A program made the position numbers and the translations under genes. Positions 34,827-43,971 of a DNA stretch of 64,000 nucleotides are shown piece by piece. The DNA is taken from NCBI GenBank assembly GCA_016342325.1, contig JAEINR010000002.1, forward strand, positions 124,001 to 188,000, given 5' to 3'. The notes beneath the pieces were generated by a model. The model made no database searches, was not told where the DNA came from, and saw nothing but the letters and a program-made list of their open reading frames with translations. How positions within the stretch are numbered: position 1 is the stretch's first letter; each line of letters opens with the position of its first letter. This stretch comes from Desulfobacterium sp. (lineage in GTDB: Bacteria > Desulfobacterota > Desulfobacteria > Desulfobacterales > Desulfobacteraceae).

Positions 34827-36650
34827 ATGAAAACAATGAATTTCAGGAAAAAACTTTTATTGACGATTATTCCCGTGGTTTTTTTCTGTGTTGGAATACT
34901 GGTTTTCATCTCCTCTCACATGGCTTCGAAATCCATTCAGGAACACCAGGTAACCAACATGGAAAACACGGTTTCCCGGGTCATTTTTGAGCTCGACTAC
35001 TGGATCCAGGAGAGGAAACGCGAAGCTGTTCTTCTTGCAGGAAATGGATTGTTTCAATTTGCCGCCAAGGGAAAACTCCTGAAACAGGCTGGAAAACATC
35101 TGCGGCTCTATCAGGAACAGTCCCTTTTGTTTGAAGATGTTTTTATCATGAACCCTGAAGGACGGATCATGGTCGGTGCTCTTCCGGAGAGCACCGGCAA
35201 ACAGGCCACGGAGGTCAATGCGTTTAATGAGAATATCGCCAAGGCAACCAATGGCGAGGTCTGGATCAGCCCGGTGGTCATATCGTCGACAACCCAAATG
35301 CCGGTCATCCTGGTCACCGCCCCCATAACAAAGGGAGAAAAAATCATCGGCAGTCTTGGGATGACAGCAAGGCTTGAGGTGTTCAACAAGGCATTTATAA
35401 GACCGATTAAGATTGGGAAAAGCGGGTATGCCATTCTTGTGGAAAAGACGGGACGGGTGCTTTCTCACCCTGACAAGGGGCAGCTTTTTTCCAGTATGAC
35501 CCAGTATGATTTTGGAAGGCAAATGCTTGCCCAGGGTAGCGGCAGCCTTGTCTATTCCTACAATGGCACGGAGAAGATCAGTCTCATGGAAAGTTACGAC
35601 CCCATGGGCTGGATGCTGGTCGCCTCTGTTCCCATGGAGGAATATACTGAAGCCATTGACGCCATGGTTCGGATTATCATGGGGCTGGGGGCGCTTTCCA
35701 TTTTAATGATCTCGGCAATTATCTGGGGGATAACAACCCGTGTCTACAGGACCATCAGCCGATCCGTGGTTGAACTGATAGGGACCAGCGGGTTTGTCGC
35801 CTCTGCATCCGAGATGGTTGCCTCGGCAAGCAAATCGGTTGCCGAAGGCGCGTCCACCCAGGCCGCGTCTGTGGAAGAGACGGCAGCGTCCCTTGAAGAG
35901 ATGGCGGCCATGGTCAAGAATAATTCCCAGGGGGCGTTGGAGGCGAAAAACGTCATGGAAAATGACGCTATCCCAAATTTCAGGATTATGGGTGAGCGAA
36001 CGGAGAAGATGAAGCAGGTGATCGCCGAAACGGTTCAGTCCAGTGAGGAGACCCAGAAAATAATCAAGACCATCGATGAAATCGCGTTTCAGACCAACCT
36101 GCTTGCCCTTAACGCGGCCGTGGAAGCCGCCAGAGCCGGGGAAGCGGGCGCAGGGTTTGCCGTGGTGGCCGATGAGGTGAGAAACCTTGCCATCCGTGCC
36201 GCAGATTCTGCAAAGCTCACGGCCACGCTGATCGAAACAGCCAATGGCAAAATCGTGGAAGCCGATCACTTGAACCGCCAGCTTGTGGAGGCCCTGACCA
36301 CGAACAATGAGGTGTTCTCAAGCGTGGGGGATGTCATCAACACAATTGCCACGGCTTCTGAAGAGCAGTCCCAGGGGATCGAGCAGATCAGCACTGCGAC
36401 CTGCGAAATGGATAAACTGATCCAGCAGAATGCTGCCAATGCCCAGGAAAATGCAGCTGCGGCAGAGGAGATGAAGGTGCAGTCCAGGCAGATTCGTTTT
36501 GTTGTTGATACCCTTTCCACCGTCGTTGGTTTGAGTGGACAAGGGGACGGCGGCAAGGAAACAATAATGCAAAACACCGGTTTAACCCGGGACGTATCGC
36601 CGGAGATGGAGCTGTTGCCGCCGCCTGGGGACGGGGATCAACATTTTTGA
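34827..36650 (+). CDS. Methyl-accepting chemotaxis protein with dCache-type sensor
   Basis: The start is ATG 34827, six bases after GTGGAG; the GTG at 34815 in the track is less likely. The 607 residues comprise TM1 ([20 protein letters not shown]), a ~230-residue periplasmic dCache-like domain ([15 protein letters not shown]), TM2 near residue 285, a short linker without a clear HAMP, and the signalling hairpin with tip [20 protein letters not shown] and [18 protein letters not shown]. Coupled to the upstream binding protein. The C-terminus lacks a CheR-tethering pentapeptide. Confidence 0.9.
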   Translation: MKTMNFRKKLLLTIIPVVFFCVGILVFISSHMASKSIQEHQVTNMENTVSRVIFELDYWIQERKREAVLLAGNGLFQFAAKGKLLKQAGKHLRLYQEQSLLFEDVFIMNPEGRIMVGALPESTGKQATEVNAFNENIAKATNGEVWISPVVISSTTQMPVILVTAPITKGEKIIGSLGMTARLEVFNKAFIRPIKIGKSGYAILVEKTGRVLSHPDKGQLFSSMTQYDFGRQMLAQGSGSLVYSYNGTEKISLMESYDPMGWMLVASVPMEEYTEAIDAMVRIIMGLGALSILMISAIIWGITTRVYRTISRSVVELIGTSGFVASASEMVASASKSVAEGASTQAASVEETAASLEEMAAMVKNNSQGALEAKNVMENDAIPNFRIMGERTEKMKQVIAETVQSSEETQKIIKTIDEIAFQTNLLALNAAVEAARAGEAGAGFAVVADEVRNLAIRAADSAKLTATLIETANGKIVEADHLNRQLVEALTTNNEVFSSVGDVINTIATASEEQSQGIEQISTATCEMDKLIQQNAANAQENAAAAEEMKVQSRQIRFVVDTLSTVVGLSGQGDGGKETIMQNTGLTRDVSPEMELLPPPGDGDQHF

Positions 36651-36696
36651 GCGGTTATGGATACTCATCCCCTGCCCCCCTCCCCAGGGGGCTAGG

Positions 36697-37521
36697 TTAT
36701 TGTCTTGCAAGGCGTATATTGGGAAACCTTTTTTCATTTGTGGAGCGCTGGGGGTTGATATCCAGGCCGCCCCGCCGGGTAAATCTGGCATTTACGGAGA
36801 GTCTGTCCGGTTGGCATCGGTTTACGATATCCATGAATATGCGTTCAACGCAATTTTCGTGGAACCCGGTATGTTGGCGAAAAGAGACGATGTAGCGAAG
36901 CAGGCCTGCATGATCGATTGCGTTGCCTGAATAGTCGATCATCACCGTTGCCCAGTCCGGCTGGCCGGTCACCGGGCAGTTGGTTCTCAACAGACGGGAG
37001 TAGAGCTGTTCTTCGGCCTTGACGGATCGGGTGGTCAAATACCCGGGTTCCCGGGTGTAGGTGTCCATCCCAAGGTCCAGGCCGTCCAGGCAGTCTCCCT
37101 GGGGGGAGCAGATCTGCATTTTGGCAAATTCTTCGGGCATCAGGAGGGTTACCGCCGCCTGGGCACCGGCGGCAACGCTTAAATCCTTTTGGATGGTCCG
37201 GGCAACGGTTTCAGGGGCGTCGAAACAGGTTTGGTTCAAGGAATTCAGGTAGAGTTTCAAGGATTTTGATTCGACAATGTGTTTGCTGGTGCAGGGGAAT
37301 GAAAATTCCCCCATGGCAACACAGGGCTTTCCCTTTGGTGTAAGCCAGGAGAGTTCATAGGCATTCCAGATGTCGACCCCATGGAAGGGCAGGGCAGATA
37401 CAAGGCCCAGGGCTTTTCGCGACTCTTTTCGCGGTACGGGAAAGAGATGGGAGGGGGCGTAGGTTTCACTGTGACCCACGCTTTTGCCCAGGGGGATATT
37501 TTTGTTTAAGGTTTGGTTCAT
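36697..37521 (-). CDS. queF: NADPH-dependent 7-cyano-7-deazaguanine reductase
   Basis: A 274-residue type II (two-domain, E. coli-like) QueF that reduces preQ0 nitrile to preQ1 for queuosine in tRNA. The catalytic region includes NCPVTGQPDWATV (active-site Cys and Asp) and HENCVERIFMDI near the C-terminus; the N-terminal lobe has WNAYELSWL and FPCTSKHIVESKS. It is the last gene of queD-queE-queC-queF, twelve bases after queC. Confidence 0.95.
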   Translation of the reverse strand: MNQTLNKNIPLGKSVGHSETYAPSHLFPVPRKESRKALGLVSALPFHGVDIWNAYELSWLTPKGKPCVAMGEFSFPCTSKHIVESKSLKLYLNSLNQTCFDAPETVARTIQKDLSVAAGAQAAVTLLMPEEFAKMQICSPQGDCLDGLDLGMDTYTREPGYLTTRSVKAEEQLYSRLLRTNCPVTGQPDWATVMIDYSGNAIDHAGLLRYIVSFRQHTGFHENCVERIFMDIVNRCQPDRLSVNARFTRRGGLDINPQRSTNEKRFPNIRLARQ

Positions 37522-37532
37522 GGGGCTTCCTT

Positions 37533-38192
37533 CTAGGCCAGGTAAGTTGTAACATCGCGTCCCTGGTCATATCGCAGGGCATATTTTCTCTCATCACAGG
37601 CCCCGCAGGTGCCGCAGTGATGGGTTTCGCCCTTGTAGCAGGTCCATGTTTTGCTGAAATCCAATCCAAGTGTCCTGCCCAGGTCGCCGATATCCCTTTT
37701 ATCCATATTGGAAAAGGGAAACCGGATTTTCACCTGTCCGTCCGTTCCAAGATCAACGGCCTCGGCAAAGGCCCGGTTGAATTCGGGTCTGCAGTCGGGG
37801 TAAATATGATGATCCCCTGAATGGGAGCCCAACAGCACCTCTGGGGATTCAATGGATTCGGCATATCCGGCTGCAATGGAAAGCATGATGCCGTTTCTAA
37901 AGGGAACCACCGTGCTTTTCATGTTGGCTTCCCTGTAGGAACCGTCGGGAATCGCTTCCCCGCTTGAGAGCAGGCTGGAGGAAAAGAGGTCGTTGATAAA
38001 CGGCAGCCGGATGATCTGATGGCTTATGCCGAATGTTTTACACAGCCCGGCCGCCATGGGAAGTTCTCGAACATTGTGTTTTGAACCGTAATCAAAGCTG
38101 ATGGCCTCAACGGTTTTTCCCTGGGTAAGGACATGGGCCAGCAGCACGGCTGAGTCCATGCCGCCGGACAATACGATGACAGAATCGATCAT
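37533..38192 (-). CDS. queC: 7-cyano-7-deazaguanine (preQ0) synthase
   Basis: A 219-residue PP-loop ATPase: VIVLSGGMDSAVLLAHVL is the pyrophosphatase loop. The C-terminal zinc ligands appear in CYKGETHHCGTCGACDERK. It converts carboxy-deazaguanine to preQ0 with ATP and ammonia. It starts one base after queE ends and precedes queF, so the four genes form one unit. Confidence 0.95.
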   Translation of the reverse strand: MIDSVIVLSGGMDSAVLLAHVLTQGKTVEAISFDYGSKHNVRELPMAAGLCKTFGISHQIIRLPFINDLFSSSLLSSGEAIPDGSYREANMKSTVVPFRNGIMLSIAAGYAESIESPEVLLGSHSGDHHIYPDCRPEFNRAFAEAVDLGTDGQVKIRFPFSNMDKRDIGDLGRTLGLDFSKTWTCYKGETHHCGTCGACDERKYALRYDQGRDVTTYLA

Positions 38193-38193
38193 G

Positions 38194-38856
38194 CTAAACT
38201 CCTTGTTTGTTGTTAAAGAAAAGGGTGTGAAGCCGGGGGGAGAAATTAAAGCGCTTTTTTACGCAAAACGCCCAGATGTCGGGTGACAGCGCCAGTTGAT
38301 CCTCCCCATGGTCCCCCAGGGGCATGATCCACACACGGTTTGCACCAAGGCCCTGGTCTTTCACAAATCCTTCCACACCCTTGAAATCATCCTTGACAAC
38401 AAATTTAAAATAGTCTGCACGGTTGCTGTTTTTTTGAATGTAATGCCAGCGGCCATCCAGGTGTTTGGGGGAGCAGACCTTGACCCCTTTGACCTCCGCC
38501 GGTATCAAGACCTTTCCACTGGTTTCATACTGAACCGTGAGTCCTTTTTTCAGGAGTTGATCTTCCAGATGATTCAAGCCCGACGCCCACTGGAGAAAAG
38601 GTTCTCCGCCGGTGATCACCACCAGGTCGTTCCCAAGGTTCCGGACCGTGTCCGCCACCTGGTTCACGGGGATGGCGTCTCCCGGGCCCCAGGCATGCTT
38701 GGTGTCACACCAGGGGCAAAGGGGTTCTACACAGCCACTGAGCCTCACAAAAGAGGCGGGTCGGCCCATGAAGGGGCCTTCCCCCTGGATGGATGCAAAG
38801 ATCTCCGTGACATCAAGGGTTCTATCCCGCGGGCTATCTTGGTGTTTCTCACGCAT
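38194..38856 (-). CDS. queE: 7-carboxy-7-deazaguanine synthase, radical SAM
   Basis: A 220-residue small radical SAM enzyme that rearranges carboxytetrahydropterin to CDG. FASIQGEGPFMGRPASFVRL is typical of QueE. The cluster motif reads CVEPLCPWC, i.e. CX4CX2C, one residue longer than the classical CX3CX2C; verified codon by codon. NDLVVITGGEPFLQ is the SAM-binding GGEP stretch. The start lies within the end of queD (8-base overlap). Confidence 0.92.
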   Translation of the reverse strand: MREKHQDSPRDRTLDVTEIFASIQGEGPFMGRPASFVRLSGCVEPLCPWCDTKHAWGPGDAIPVNQVADTVRNLGNDLVVITGGEPFLQWASGLNHLEDQLLKKGLTVQYETSGKVLIPAEVKGVKVCSPKHLDGRWHYIQKNSNRADYFKFVVKDDFKGVEGFVKDQGLGANRVWIMPLGDHGEDQLALSPDIWAFCVKKRFNFSPRLHTLFFNNKQGV

Positions 38857-39253
38857 CGGGGGTCACCTCTGCCCAGGAATCCGGGGTCTCATAAAGTCGA
38901 ATCCGGGTTAAGGTGATGTCCTCGCTTTCCAGGCAAGGGGCAAGTACATTAAAAATATGGAGGGCCATATTTTCGGCAGTGGTGGGCAGGTTTCTGTATT
39001 CAACAAGTTCGTTGAGGCAGGCGTGGTCGTATCTTGAAATGACCCTGTCCACAACAAGTTGCTTTAGATCGGTAAAGTTGATGATCATGCCGTTTGGCTG
39101 AATCTTGCCGGAAACCGTGACCTTCAGGCGGTAGGTGTGTCCGTGGAAACAACTGCACTTGCCGTAGATTTCACGGTTCTCTTCTTCTGTGAGGTCTTTC
39201 AGATACAGCCGGTGGGCTGCATCAAATCTAAACGCTTTGGTAATTGTAAGCAT
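38849..39253 (-). CDS. queD: 6-carboxytetrahydropterin synthase
   Basis: The track ORF starts at 39616, but coding character and family length begin at ATG 39253 (MLTITKAFRFDAAHRL), with AAGGTGG as ribosome site; this gives 134 residues. Zinc ligands are in FDAAHRL and CSCFHGHTYRL, and the catalytic Cys is in GKCSCFHGH. It makes carboxytetrahydropterin from dihydroneopterin triphosphate, the first committed step to queuosine. First gene of the que operon. Confidence 0.94.
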   Translation of the reverse strand: MLTITKAFRFDAAHRLYLKDLTEEENREIYGKCSCFHGHTYRLKVTVSGKIQPNGMIINFTDLKQLVVDRVISRYDHACLNELVEYRNLPTTAENMALHIFNVLAPCLESEDITLTRIRLYETPDSWAEVTPDA

Positions 39254-39265
39254 AGCCACCTTTTT

Positions 39266-39292
39266 GCATGCTGTCCCACAAGCACAGCATGC
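39266..39292 (-). promoter_or_regulatory. Perfect 9-bp hairpin just before the queD ribosome site
   Basis: GCATGCTGT (39266-39274) and ACAGCATGC (39284-39292) with a 9-base loop. It ends a few bases before the AAGGTGG ribosome site of queD on the transcript. It could control translation of the que operon, but it does not show the conserved features of a preQ1 class I aptamer. The remaining ~310 bp up to the terminator at 39605 have no assigned gene. Confidence 0.45.
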
Positions 39293-39604
39293 TCTTGTTA
39301 ATATAGTGAGGGAGAATTTATAGGGCGGGATTCCACTCGTCCGCCAAAAAAACACGAACCGGAAGTATACACAATTTTCTGCCGGGATCAACCCCAAGCG
39401 TCCATAAAACCGTCGAAAGTTAGATAAAGCTGTGGATCCGCGTCCCCCCAGAATGTTTTTTTTGTGGCTGCTGCAACCCCCGAAGGCATTAAAATAGGCA
39501 CTCCCACGCCGGGGGGCCATTTCCTTGAAAACCTGCTTAAGGCCTGAACAATCACCGTCCAGGCGGTTTTCACGTATTGTATGGCGCTCGTGTCGGTGTG
39601 ACCA

Positions 39605-39644
39605 TAAAAAAAGCATCCCCAGGGCAAGATGGCCCTGGGGATGC
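39605..39644 (-). terminator. Rho-independent terminator of the osmoprotectant ABC operon
   Basis: On the minus strand, GCATCCCCAGGGC pairs perfectly with GCCCTGGGGATGC (13 bp, 6-base loop) and is followed by seven T residues. It lies 30 bp past the stop of the binding protein gene. Confidence 0.9.
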
Positions 39645-39673
39645 CGGAAGGAGGAATGACGATCAGTTTGTTT

Positions 39674-40588
39674 TTATATAAGCCCGTTGGCTTTTAACCA
39701 GGTCAGGGCAACCGTAGATACTTTTTCATGATCCACATCCACGGCCTTGTTGAGTTTCTGCATCTCTTCGGTTGTCAGTTTTTCTGCCAGGGGCTTTAAG
39801 ATGTCACGGATCTCAGGATATTGATCCAACACCACTTTTCGGATCACAGGGGCCGGATTGTACGCCGGAAAGAATTTTTTGTTGTCCGTAAGGTTGCAAA
39901 AACCGTAGGCGGAGATACGGCCATCGGTGGACAGGCCCATGGCAACATCAACATCTCCGTTTTTGAGGGCTATATAGGTCAACCCAGTATCCATCTTCTT
40001 GATCTGGGAGATGGGTACACGGAAACCGTAGATTTTCATCAGCTTTTTGATGCCGTCCGGCCTTTCCCAGAATTCGGAATTGACCGCAAGCACAAGCTTT
40101 TTGGGATCCTTGTTGACCGCAGCGCCAAAATCGCCGATGGTTTTGATCCCGGCCTGGTCCGCCTGATCTTTTTTCATCATCAGGGTATAGGTGTCGTTCA
40201 AGGCCACCATGTCCAGCCAGACCAGTCCCTTGGCCCCATCGTTCTCCTTCATCCAGTCGTACACCTTCTGGGGATCTGTCATCACTGCGGCATCTTTTCC
40301 CTTGTAAAACACGGTATAGGCTGTGCCGGTGTATTCAAAATAGAAATCCACCTGGCCGGTTTCAAGGGATTTTCGGGCGATGGCGGTACCGACGCCGGTT
40401 TTCAGGGTGACTTTAAATCCGTTCTTTTCCAGCAGATGCTTGGCAAGCTCCGGAAGGATGTACTGCTCTGTGAAGTTTTTTCCGCCGATGGTGATGGCCT
40501 TTTCTGCCATGACGCCGGGAGCCGTAATCAAGGTGAGGCAAACCAGGCCGATCAATCCGATCAACCCTTTTTTCAAATACGCATGCAT
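39674..40588 (-). CDS. Glycine betaine/osmoprotectant-type substrate-binding protein (OpuCC/ProX-like)
   Basis: A 304-residue secreted protein (signal LKKGLIGLIGLVCLTLITAPGVMA). The mature start ITIGGKNFTEQYILPELAKH and the following VDFYFEYTGTAYTVFYKG are highly characteristic of the OpuAC family binding quaternary amines such as betaine, choline or carnitine. It is last in a four-gene minus-strand operon after the ATPase and two permeases, separated from them by repeat copy D. A perfect terminator follows. Confidence 0.92.
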   Translation of the reverse strand: MHAYLKKGLIGLIGLVCLTLITAPGVMAEKAITIGGKNFTEQYILPELAKHLLEKNGFKVTLKTGVGTAIARKSLETGQVDFYFEYTGTAYTVFYKGKDAAVMTDPQKVYDWMKENDGAKGLVWLDMVALNDTYTLMMKKDQADQAGIKTIGDFGAAVNKDPKKLVLAVNSEFWERPDGIKKLMKIYGFRVPISQIKKMDTGLTYIALKNGDVDVAMGLSTDGRISAYGFCNLTDNKKFFPAYNPAPVIRKVVLDQYPEIRDILKPLAEKLTTEEMQKLNKAVDVDHEKVSTVALTWLKANGLI

Positions 40589-40616
40589 GTTTTTCTCCTT
40601 ATTATTTAATCGTTAA

Positions 40617-40694
40617 ATAGCTTCTTCGCTTTGCTTTCCGCGTTACTTTGGCAAGAGACTCAGAACGTCTTTTTGGTTCTGGCTTGTCCAAGTT
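40617..40694 (-). repeat. Dispersed two-hairpin repeat, copy D
   Basis: Reverse orientation: CTTCTTCGCTTTGCTTTCCG, GTTACTTTGGCAAGAGACTC, GGTTCTGGCTTGTCCAAGTT. It fills most of the gap between the second permease stop and the binding protein gene and overlaps the permease stop codon by two bases. Confidence 0.85.
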
Positions 40695-41430
40695 ATGTGT
40701 TCTGTAATCGTAGACCCTTTGGAATCAGCACCAGACCGAGAAGTTCACAAAGATAATCCCCTGTCAGTGCCAGCAGGGTAGTGGGGATGGCACCGGCCAA
40801 AAGTTTTGTCGGCTCCATCATGTCGATGCCGGTGAAAATCAGATCCCCCAGGCCGCCTGCGCCCACGAGAAATCCCAGGGGGGCGGTACCCACATTGATC
40901 ACCAGGGCGATCCGGAAACCGGTGAGTATCACCGAGGCCGCATTGGGCAGCTCGGCCGAGACCAATATCTGGAGGGGGGTGAGCCCCATTCCCCGGGCCG
41001 CATCGATGATCCCGGGGGCGACGGCGTTGATGCCGGCCATGGTATTCCGGGCAATGGGCAGGACCGAATAGAGCAGGAGCGCGAAAATGGCCGGCCGGGT
41101 GCCGATGCCCAGGGCACTCATGGCCAGTGCGATCACCGCAAGGGAGGGGATGGTCTGGCCCAGGCTGATGACGTACATCACCGTGGATGAGAACTTTCTG
41201 AAGCTGTTCCGGGTCAGGAGAATGCCGGCGGCAAGTCCGATGACCGTTGCAAAAAACATGCTCCATCCCACCAGATACAGGTGCTGTTTCACAAGCTCCA
41301 GCACATACTCCTGTTCATAAGGGTCGGAAAGGTAGTCCACAAGTCCAACCTGCTGGGCCTTTACTCCGCAGATAAAAAGAACGACCAGCAAAAAAAATCT
41401 GTATAGTTTGATCATGTAGTTATGCATCAT
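40693..41430 (-). CDS. Osmoprotectant ABC transporter permease (OpuCB/OpuCD-like), second copy
   Basis: A 245-residue inner-membrane permease with an N-terminal helix (LYRFFLLVVLFICGVKA) and a BPD_transp_1 domain. The EAA-type loop is IIDAARGMGLTPLQILVSAELP. It pairs with the preceding permease (4-base overlap) to form the membrane channel of the osmoprotectant importer. The stop codon borders repeat copy D. Confidence 0.9.
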   Translation of the reverse strand: MMHNYMIKLYRFFLLVVLFICGVKAQQVGLVDYLSDPYEQEYVLELVKQHLYLVGWSMFFATVIGLAAGILLTRNSFRKFSSTVMYVISLGQTIPSLAVIALAMSALGIGTRPAIFALLLYSVLPIARNTMAGINAVAPGIIDAARGMGLTPLQILVSAELPNAASVILTGFRIALVINVGTAPLGFLVGAGGLGDLIFTGIDMMEPTKLLAGAIPTTLLALTGDYLCELLGLVLIPKGLRLQNT

Positions 41431-42089
41431 TGCCTCCCTTGAATTTTCAGGCCCTGGGAGGTGAGCGCCCGTTCCAGAAGGGCCATCAGGGAATCCACCA
41501 GGATCGCCAGCAGGGAAACCCCCAGTGCCCCGGTAATGATCATGGCCTCATAGGACCTGGCAATGCCCTGCTGGATGAACACCCCGAGCCCGCCGGCCCC
41601 GATATAGGCGGCAATGGCTCCGATACCGATGTTCATCACTGCGGCGGTTCTGAGACCTGCCAGGATCACCGGGATGGCCAGGGGGATTTCCACTTCCTTC
41701 AGCAGGTTCCACCGGGTCAGTCCCAGCCCCCTGCCGGCATCCACAAGGGCCGGGTCCACATTCTTGATGGCAATGTAGGTGTTGCGAATGATGGGCAGTT
41801 CGCTGTAAAGCACCAGGGCAATGACCGCCGGCACCTTGCCCAATCCCCAGCCCATGGGCGCCAGGAACGGCAGCATGATACCGAACATGGCAATGGAGGG
41901 AACGGTCATGAGGATGTTGGCTGTGTTTAAAACTTTTTTGGCCAGGGCCTCATTCCGGGTGATGGCAATGCCCGTGGGAATGCCTGTGATCATGGCAATG
42001 AACAGAGACAGAAACACGATCCAGATGTGCTCCCAGGTCAGGAAGAGGGCCTGGTCAAAATTCTCCCTTATAAAGTCAAGGATTTCCAT
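41427..42089 (-). CDS. Osmoprotectant ABC transporter permease (OpuCB-like), first copy
   Basis: A 220-residue permease with about six membrane helices. The coupling loop ALVDAGRGLGLTRWNLLKEV and the downstream PLAIPVILAGLRTAAVMNIG are typical of betaine/choline transporters. It lies 14 bases after the ATPase gene and overlaps the next permease by four bases. Confidence 0.9.
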   Translation of the reverse strand: MEILDFIRENFDQALFLTWEHIWIVFLSLFIAMITGIPTGIAITRNEALAKKVLNTANILMTVPSIAMFGIMLPFLAPMGWGLGKVPAVIALVLYSELPIIRNTYIAIKNVDPALVDAGRGLGLTRWNLLKEVEIPLAIPVILAGLRTAAVMNIGIGAIAAYIGAGGLGVFIQQGIARSYEAMIITGALGVSLLAILVDSLMALLERALTSQGLKIQGRQ

Positions 42090-42103
42090 AGTTTTGTCTC
42101 CTC

Positions 42104-43228
42104 CTAATCCGTATCGTCTTCATAGAGTTCAAGAATCTTTTTCTGAATGTTCTGGTAGGTGATGGAACCTTTGAACGTGCCGTTCTCATCCACCACGCAA
42201 TAGGTGGTCATGCTGTCCATGAGCATGGATGAGAGTACGTCCCTGAGGGGTTCGTCATCCTCCACAAACACCTGGTAGGGTTCGACCACGTCCGAGACAG
42301 GCCCTTCCTCAAATTTGACAAGTCTGGGGGTGACATACCCCATGGGCTTGTCGTCCTTGATCACAATGGCAGAGGTGCGGCTCTTTTCCGAAAAGAACTT
42401 CATGGCTTCAGGGCAGGGGGTGTCGGCCCTGAGGATGTTTTTGGGATTTTTGTTCATGGCATCCCGGGCTCGGATCAGGTTCAGCACCTTCAGGGCCCGG
42501 TCCGCCCCCACAAAATCGGAGACAAACTTGTTCTTGGGCTGGGTGAGGATCACTTCGGGCGTGTCATACTGGACCAGCTGTCCTCCCCTGAAGATGGCGA
42601 TTTTGTCCGCCATTTTGATCGCTTCGTGGATGTCGTGGGACACAAAGGCGATGGTTTTTTTCAGCCGGGCCTGGAGGCGCATGAATTCATCCTGGATCTG
42701 GTCCCGGTTGATGGGGTCGATGGCCCCAAAGGGCTCGTCCATGAGAAGGATATCGGGATCCGCCGCCAGGGCCCTTGCCACGCCGATCCGTTGCTGCTGA
42801 CCACCGGAAAGCTCCACCGGGTATCGGCTGCTGTAGATCTCTGGATCCAGCTTGACCAGCTCCATCAATGTCTGGACCCGGTCGTTGATTTTTTCCCGAT
42901 CCCATTTCAGAACCCGGGGCACCATGGCGATGTTGTCAAAGATCGTTTTGTTGGGAAACAAGCCGATCTGCTGGATCACATACCCCATGCTTCGCCGAAG
43001 CCGGACTGGATCGATCTCGCGGATGTTGCGGCCGCCAACCGATATGGCGCCGCTGGTGACGGATTCAAGCTTGTTGGTCATCCGCAACAGGGTGGTTTTG
43101 CCGCAACCCGAAGGACCCAGGAAAACAACCACCTCGCCCTGGACGATCTTGAAGCTGACATCATTGACCGCTGTTACGGCAGTTTCACCCTCGCCATAAA
43201 CCTTTTTAACATTTTTATATTCTATCAT
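42104..43228 (-). CDS. Osmoprotectant ABC transporter ATP-binding protein with CBS domains (OpuCA/ProV-like)
   Basis: A 374-residue ATPase: Walker A LGPSGCGKTTLLRM, signature LSGGQQQRIGVARALA, Walker B ILLMDEPFGAIDP, H-loop FVSHDIHEA. The C-terminal ~110 residues are a CBS pair (TSAIVIKDDKPMGYVTP and TTYCVVDENGTFKGSI), which in OpuA-type importers senses ionic strength or nucleotides. First gene of the operon; its promoter lies in the repeat-rich region upstream. Confidence 0.93.
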   Translation of the reverse strand: MIEYKNVKKVYGEGETAVTAVNDVSFKIVQGEVVVFLGPSGCGKTTLLRMTNKLESVTSGAISVGGRNIREIDPVRLRRSMGYVIQQIGLFPNKTIFDNIAMVPRVLKWDREKINDRVQTLMELVKLDPEIYSSRYPVELSGGQQQRIGVARALAADPDILLMDEPFGAIDPINRDQIQDEFMRLQARLKKTIAFVSHDIHEAIKMADKIAIFRGGQLVQYDTPEVILTQPKNKFVSDFVGADRALKVLNLIRARDAMNKNPKNILRADTPCPEAMKFFSEKSRTSAIVIKDDKPMGYVTPRLVKFEEGPVSDVVEPYQVFVEDDEPLRDVLSSMLMDSMTTYCVVDENGTFKGSITYQNIQKKILELYEDDTD

Positions 43229-43290
43229 ATGTATTTGCTCAATATATTATACCGTTGCAGCATTGTGACGGCGTTTGAAATTAGTTAATA

Positions 43291-43366
43291 CCTAACCTGG
43301 AAAAACCAGAACCAAAGCATTTTTATGATTCTCTTGCCAAAATAATACGAAAATCAGAGATAAGAA
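43291..43366 (+). repeat. Dispersed two-hairpin repeat, copy E
   Basis: Forward orientation: CCTAACCTGGAAAAACCAGA, GATTCTCTTGCCAAAATAAT, GAAAATCAGAGATAAG. Tandem with copy F, which begins immediately after it. Together they fill the region upstream of the osmoprotectant ATPase gene. Confidence 0.85.
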
Positions 43367-43447
43367 CCTAACCTGGACAAGCCAGAACCAAAAAAAAATC
43401 TGGTCCGCTTGCCATGGCAACGCGAAAAGCAGAGCGAAGACGCTAAA
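43367..43447 (+). repeat. Dispersed two-hairpin repeat, copy F
   Basis: Forward orientation, head-to-tail with copy E: CCTAACCTGGACAAGCCAGA, then a diverged core CCGCTTGCCATGGCAACGCG and GCAGAGCGAAGACGCTAAAC. The core carries compensating changes around TTGCCATGGCAA, which keep it palindromic. Confidence 0.8.
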
Positions 43448-43468
43448 CCTAGCTGATTTGGTTATGTG

Positions 43469-43630
43469 CTAGTCGAGGGACAGGTGACGCCCAGGGCTGT
43501 CAAGGGGGCGAATGCAGGCAGGTCGGGGGGGCGGTGGCAGCGCTGACAGGTGTATCAGCCAGCCGTTGAGATCGGAAAAAAAAAGTTTGGTGCAATCCAT
43601 GTCTTTGAGGTGACTGTCTAAGTCGTCCAT
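43469..43630 (-). pseudogene. Short ORF resembling the N-terminus of a glutamine synthetase-like protein
   Basis: A 53-codon minus-strand ORF from ATG 43630, with AGGAG upstream, too short for the ORF track. Its first half, DCTKLFFSDLNGWLIHLSA, recalls the beta-grasp start of glutamine-synthetase-family proteins (hydrophobic-F-x-D-hGxh). The second half is proline-rich and loses resemblance, and the stop lies 22 bases before repeat copy F. It may be the stump of a gene whose body was deleted. Family recognition is tentative. Confidence 0.35.
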
Positions 43631-43971
43631 GGTCTCCTATTTAAGTGGGTTAGTCAAATGGGCCGTAACAATCATTACTGCACCCGCTGTCGAACCGAAA
43701 CGTAATGAACCTAACATAAAATTGCATTTAACTCAATGTAATTTTATGAACTAAAAATAGGTAAGTACCTATTGTATATGGTCGGGGATTGTTTTTTTGT
43801 GAATGGAATGCTTGGAGCTCCATGGATATATGGGCAGGGCGCGGATTCTTATGTGGGTCACAAAAGGTGAAAATGACGACCGCTTGTATCGCTGGGTGGC
43901 AAGGAAAAGGGGTGCGGGAAACCCCTCTTGGTTTTTTTGTCGACCGATGGTCGGTGTGGGAATGTTTGTTC
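43631..43971. other. Non-coding stretch before the marR promoter
   Basis: About 340 bp. The ORFs listed here (43769-44044 minus, 43789-43983 and 43803-44036 plus) overlap each other and lack protein-like composition or ribosome sites. Nothing else is recognised. Confidence 0.4.
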
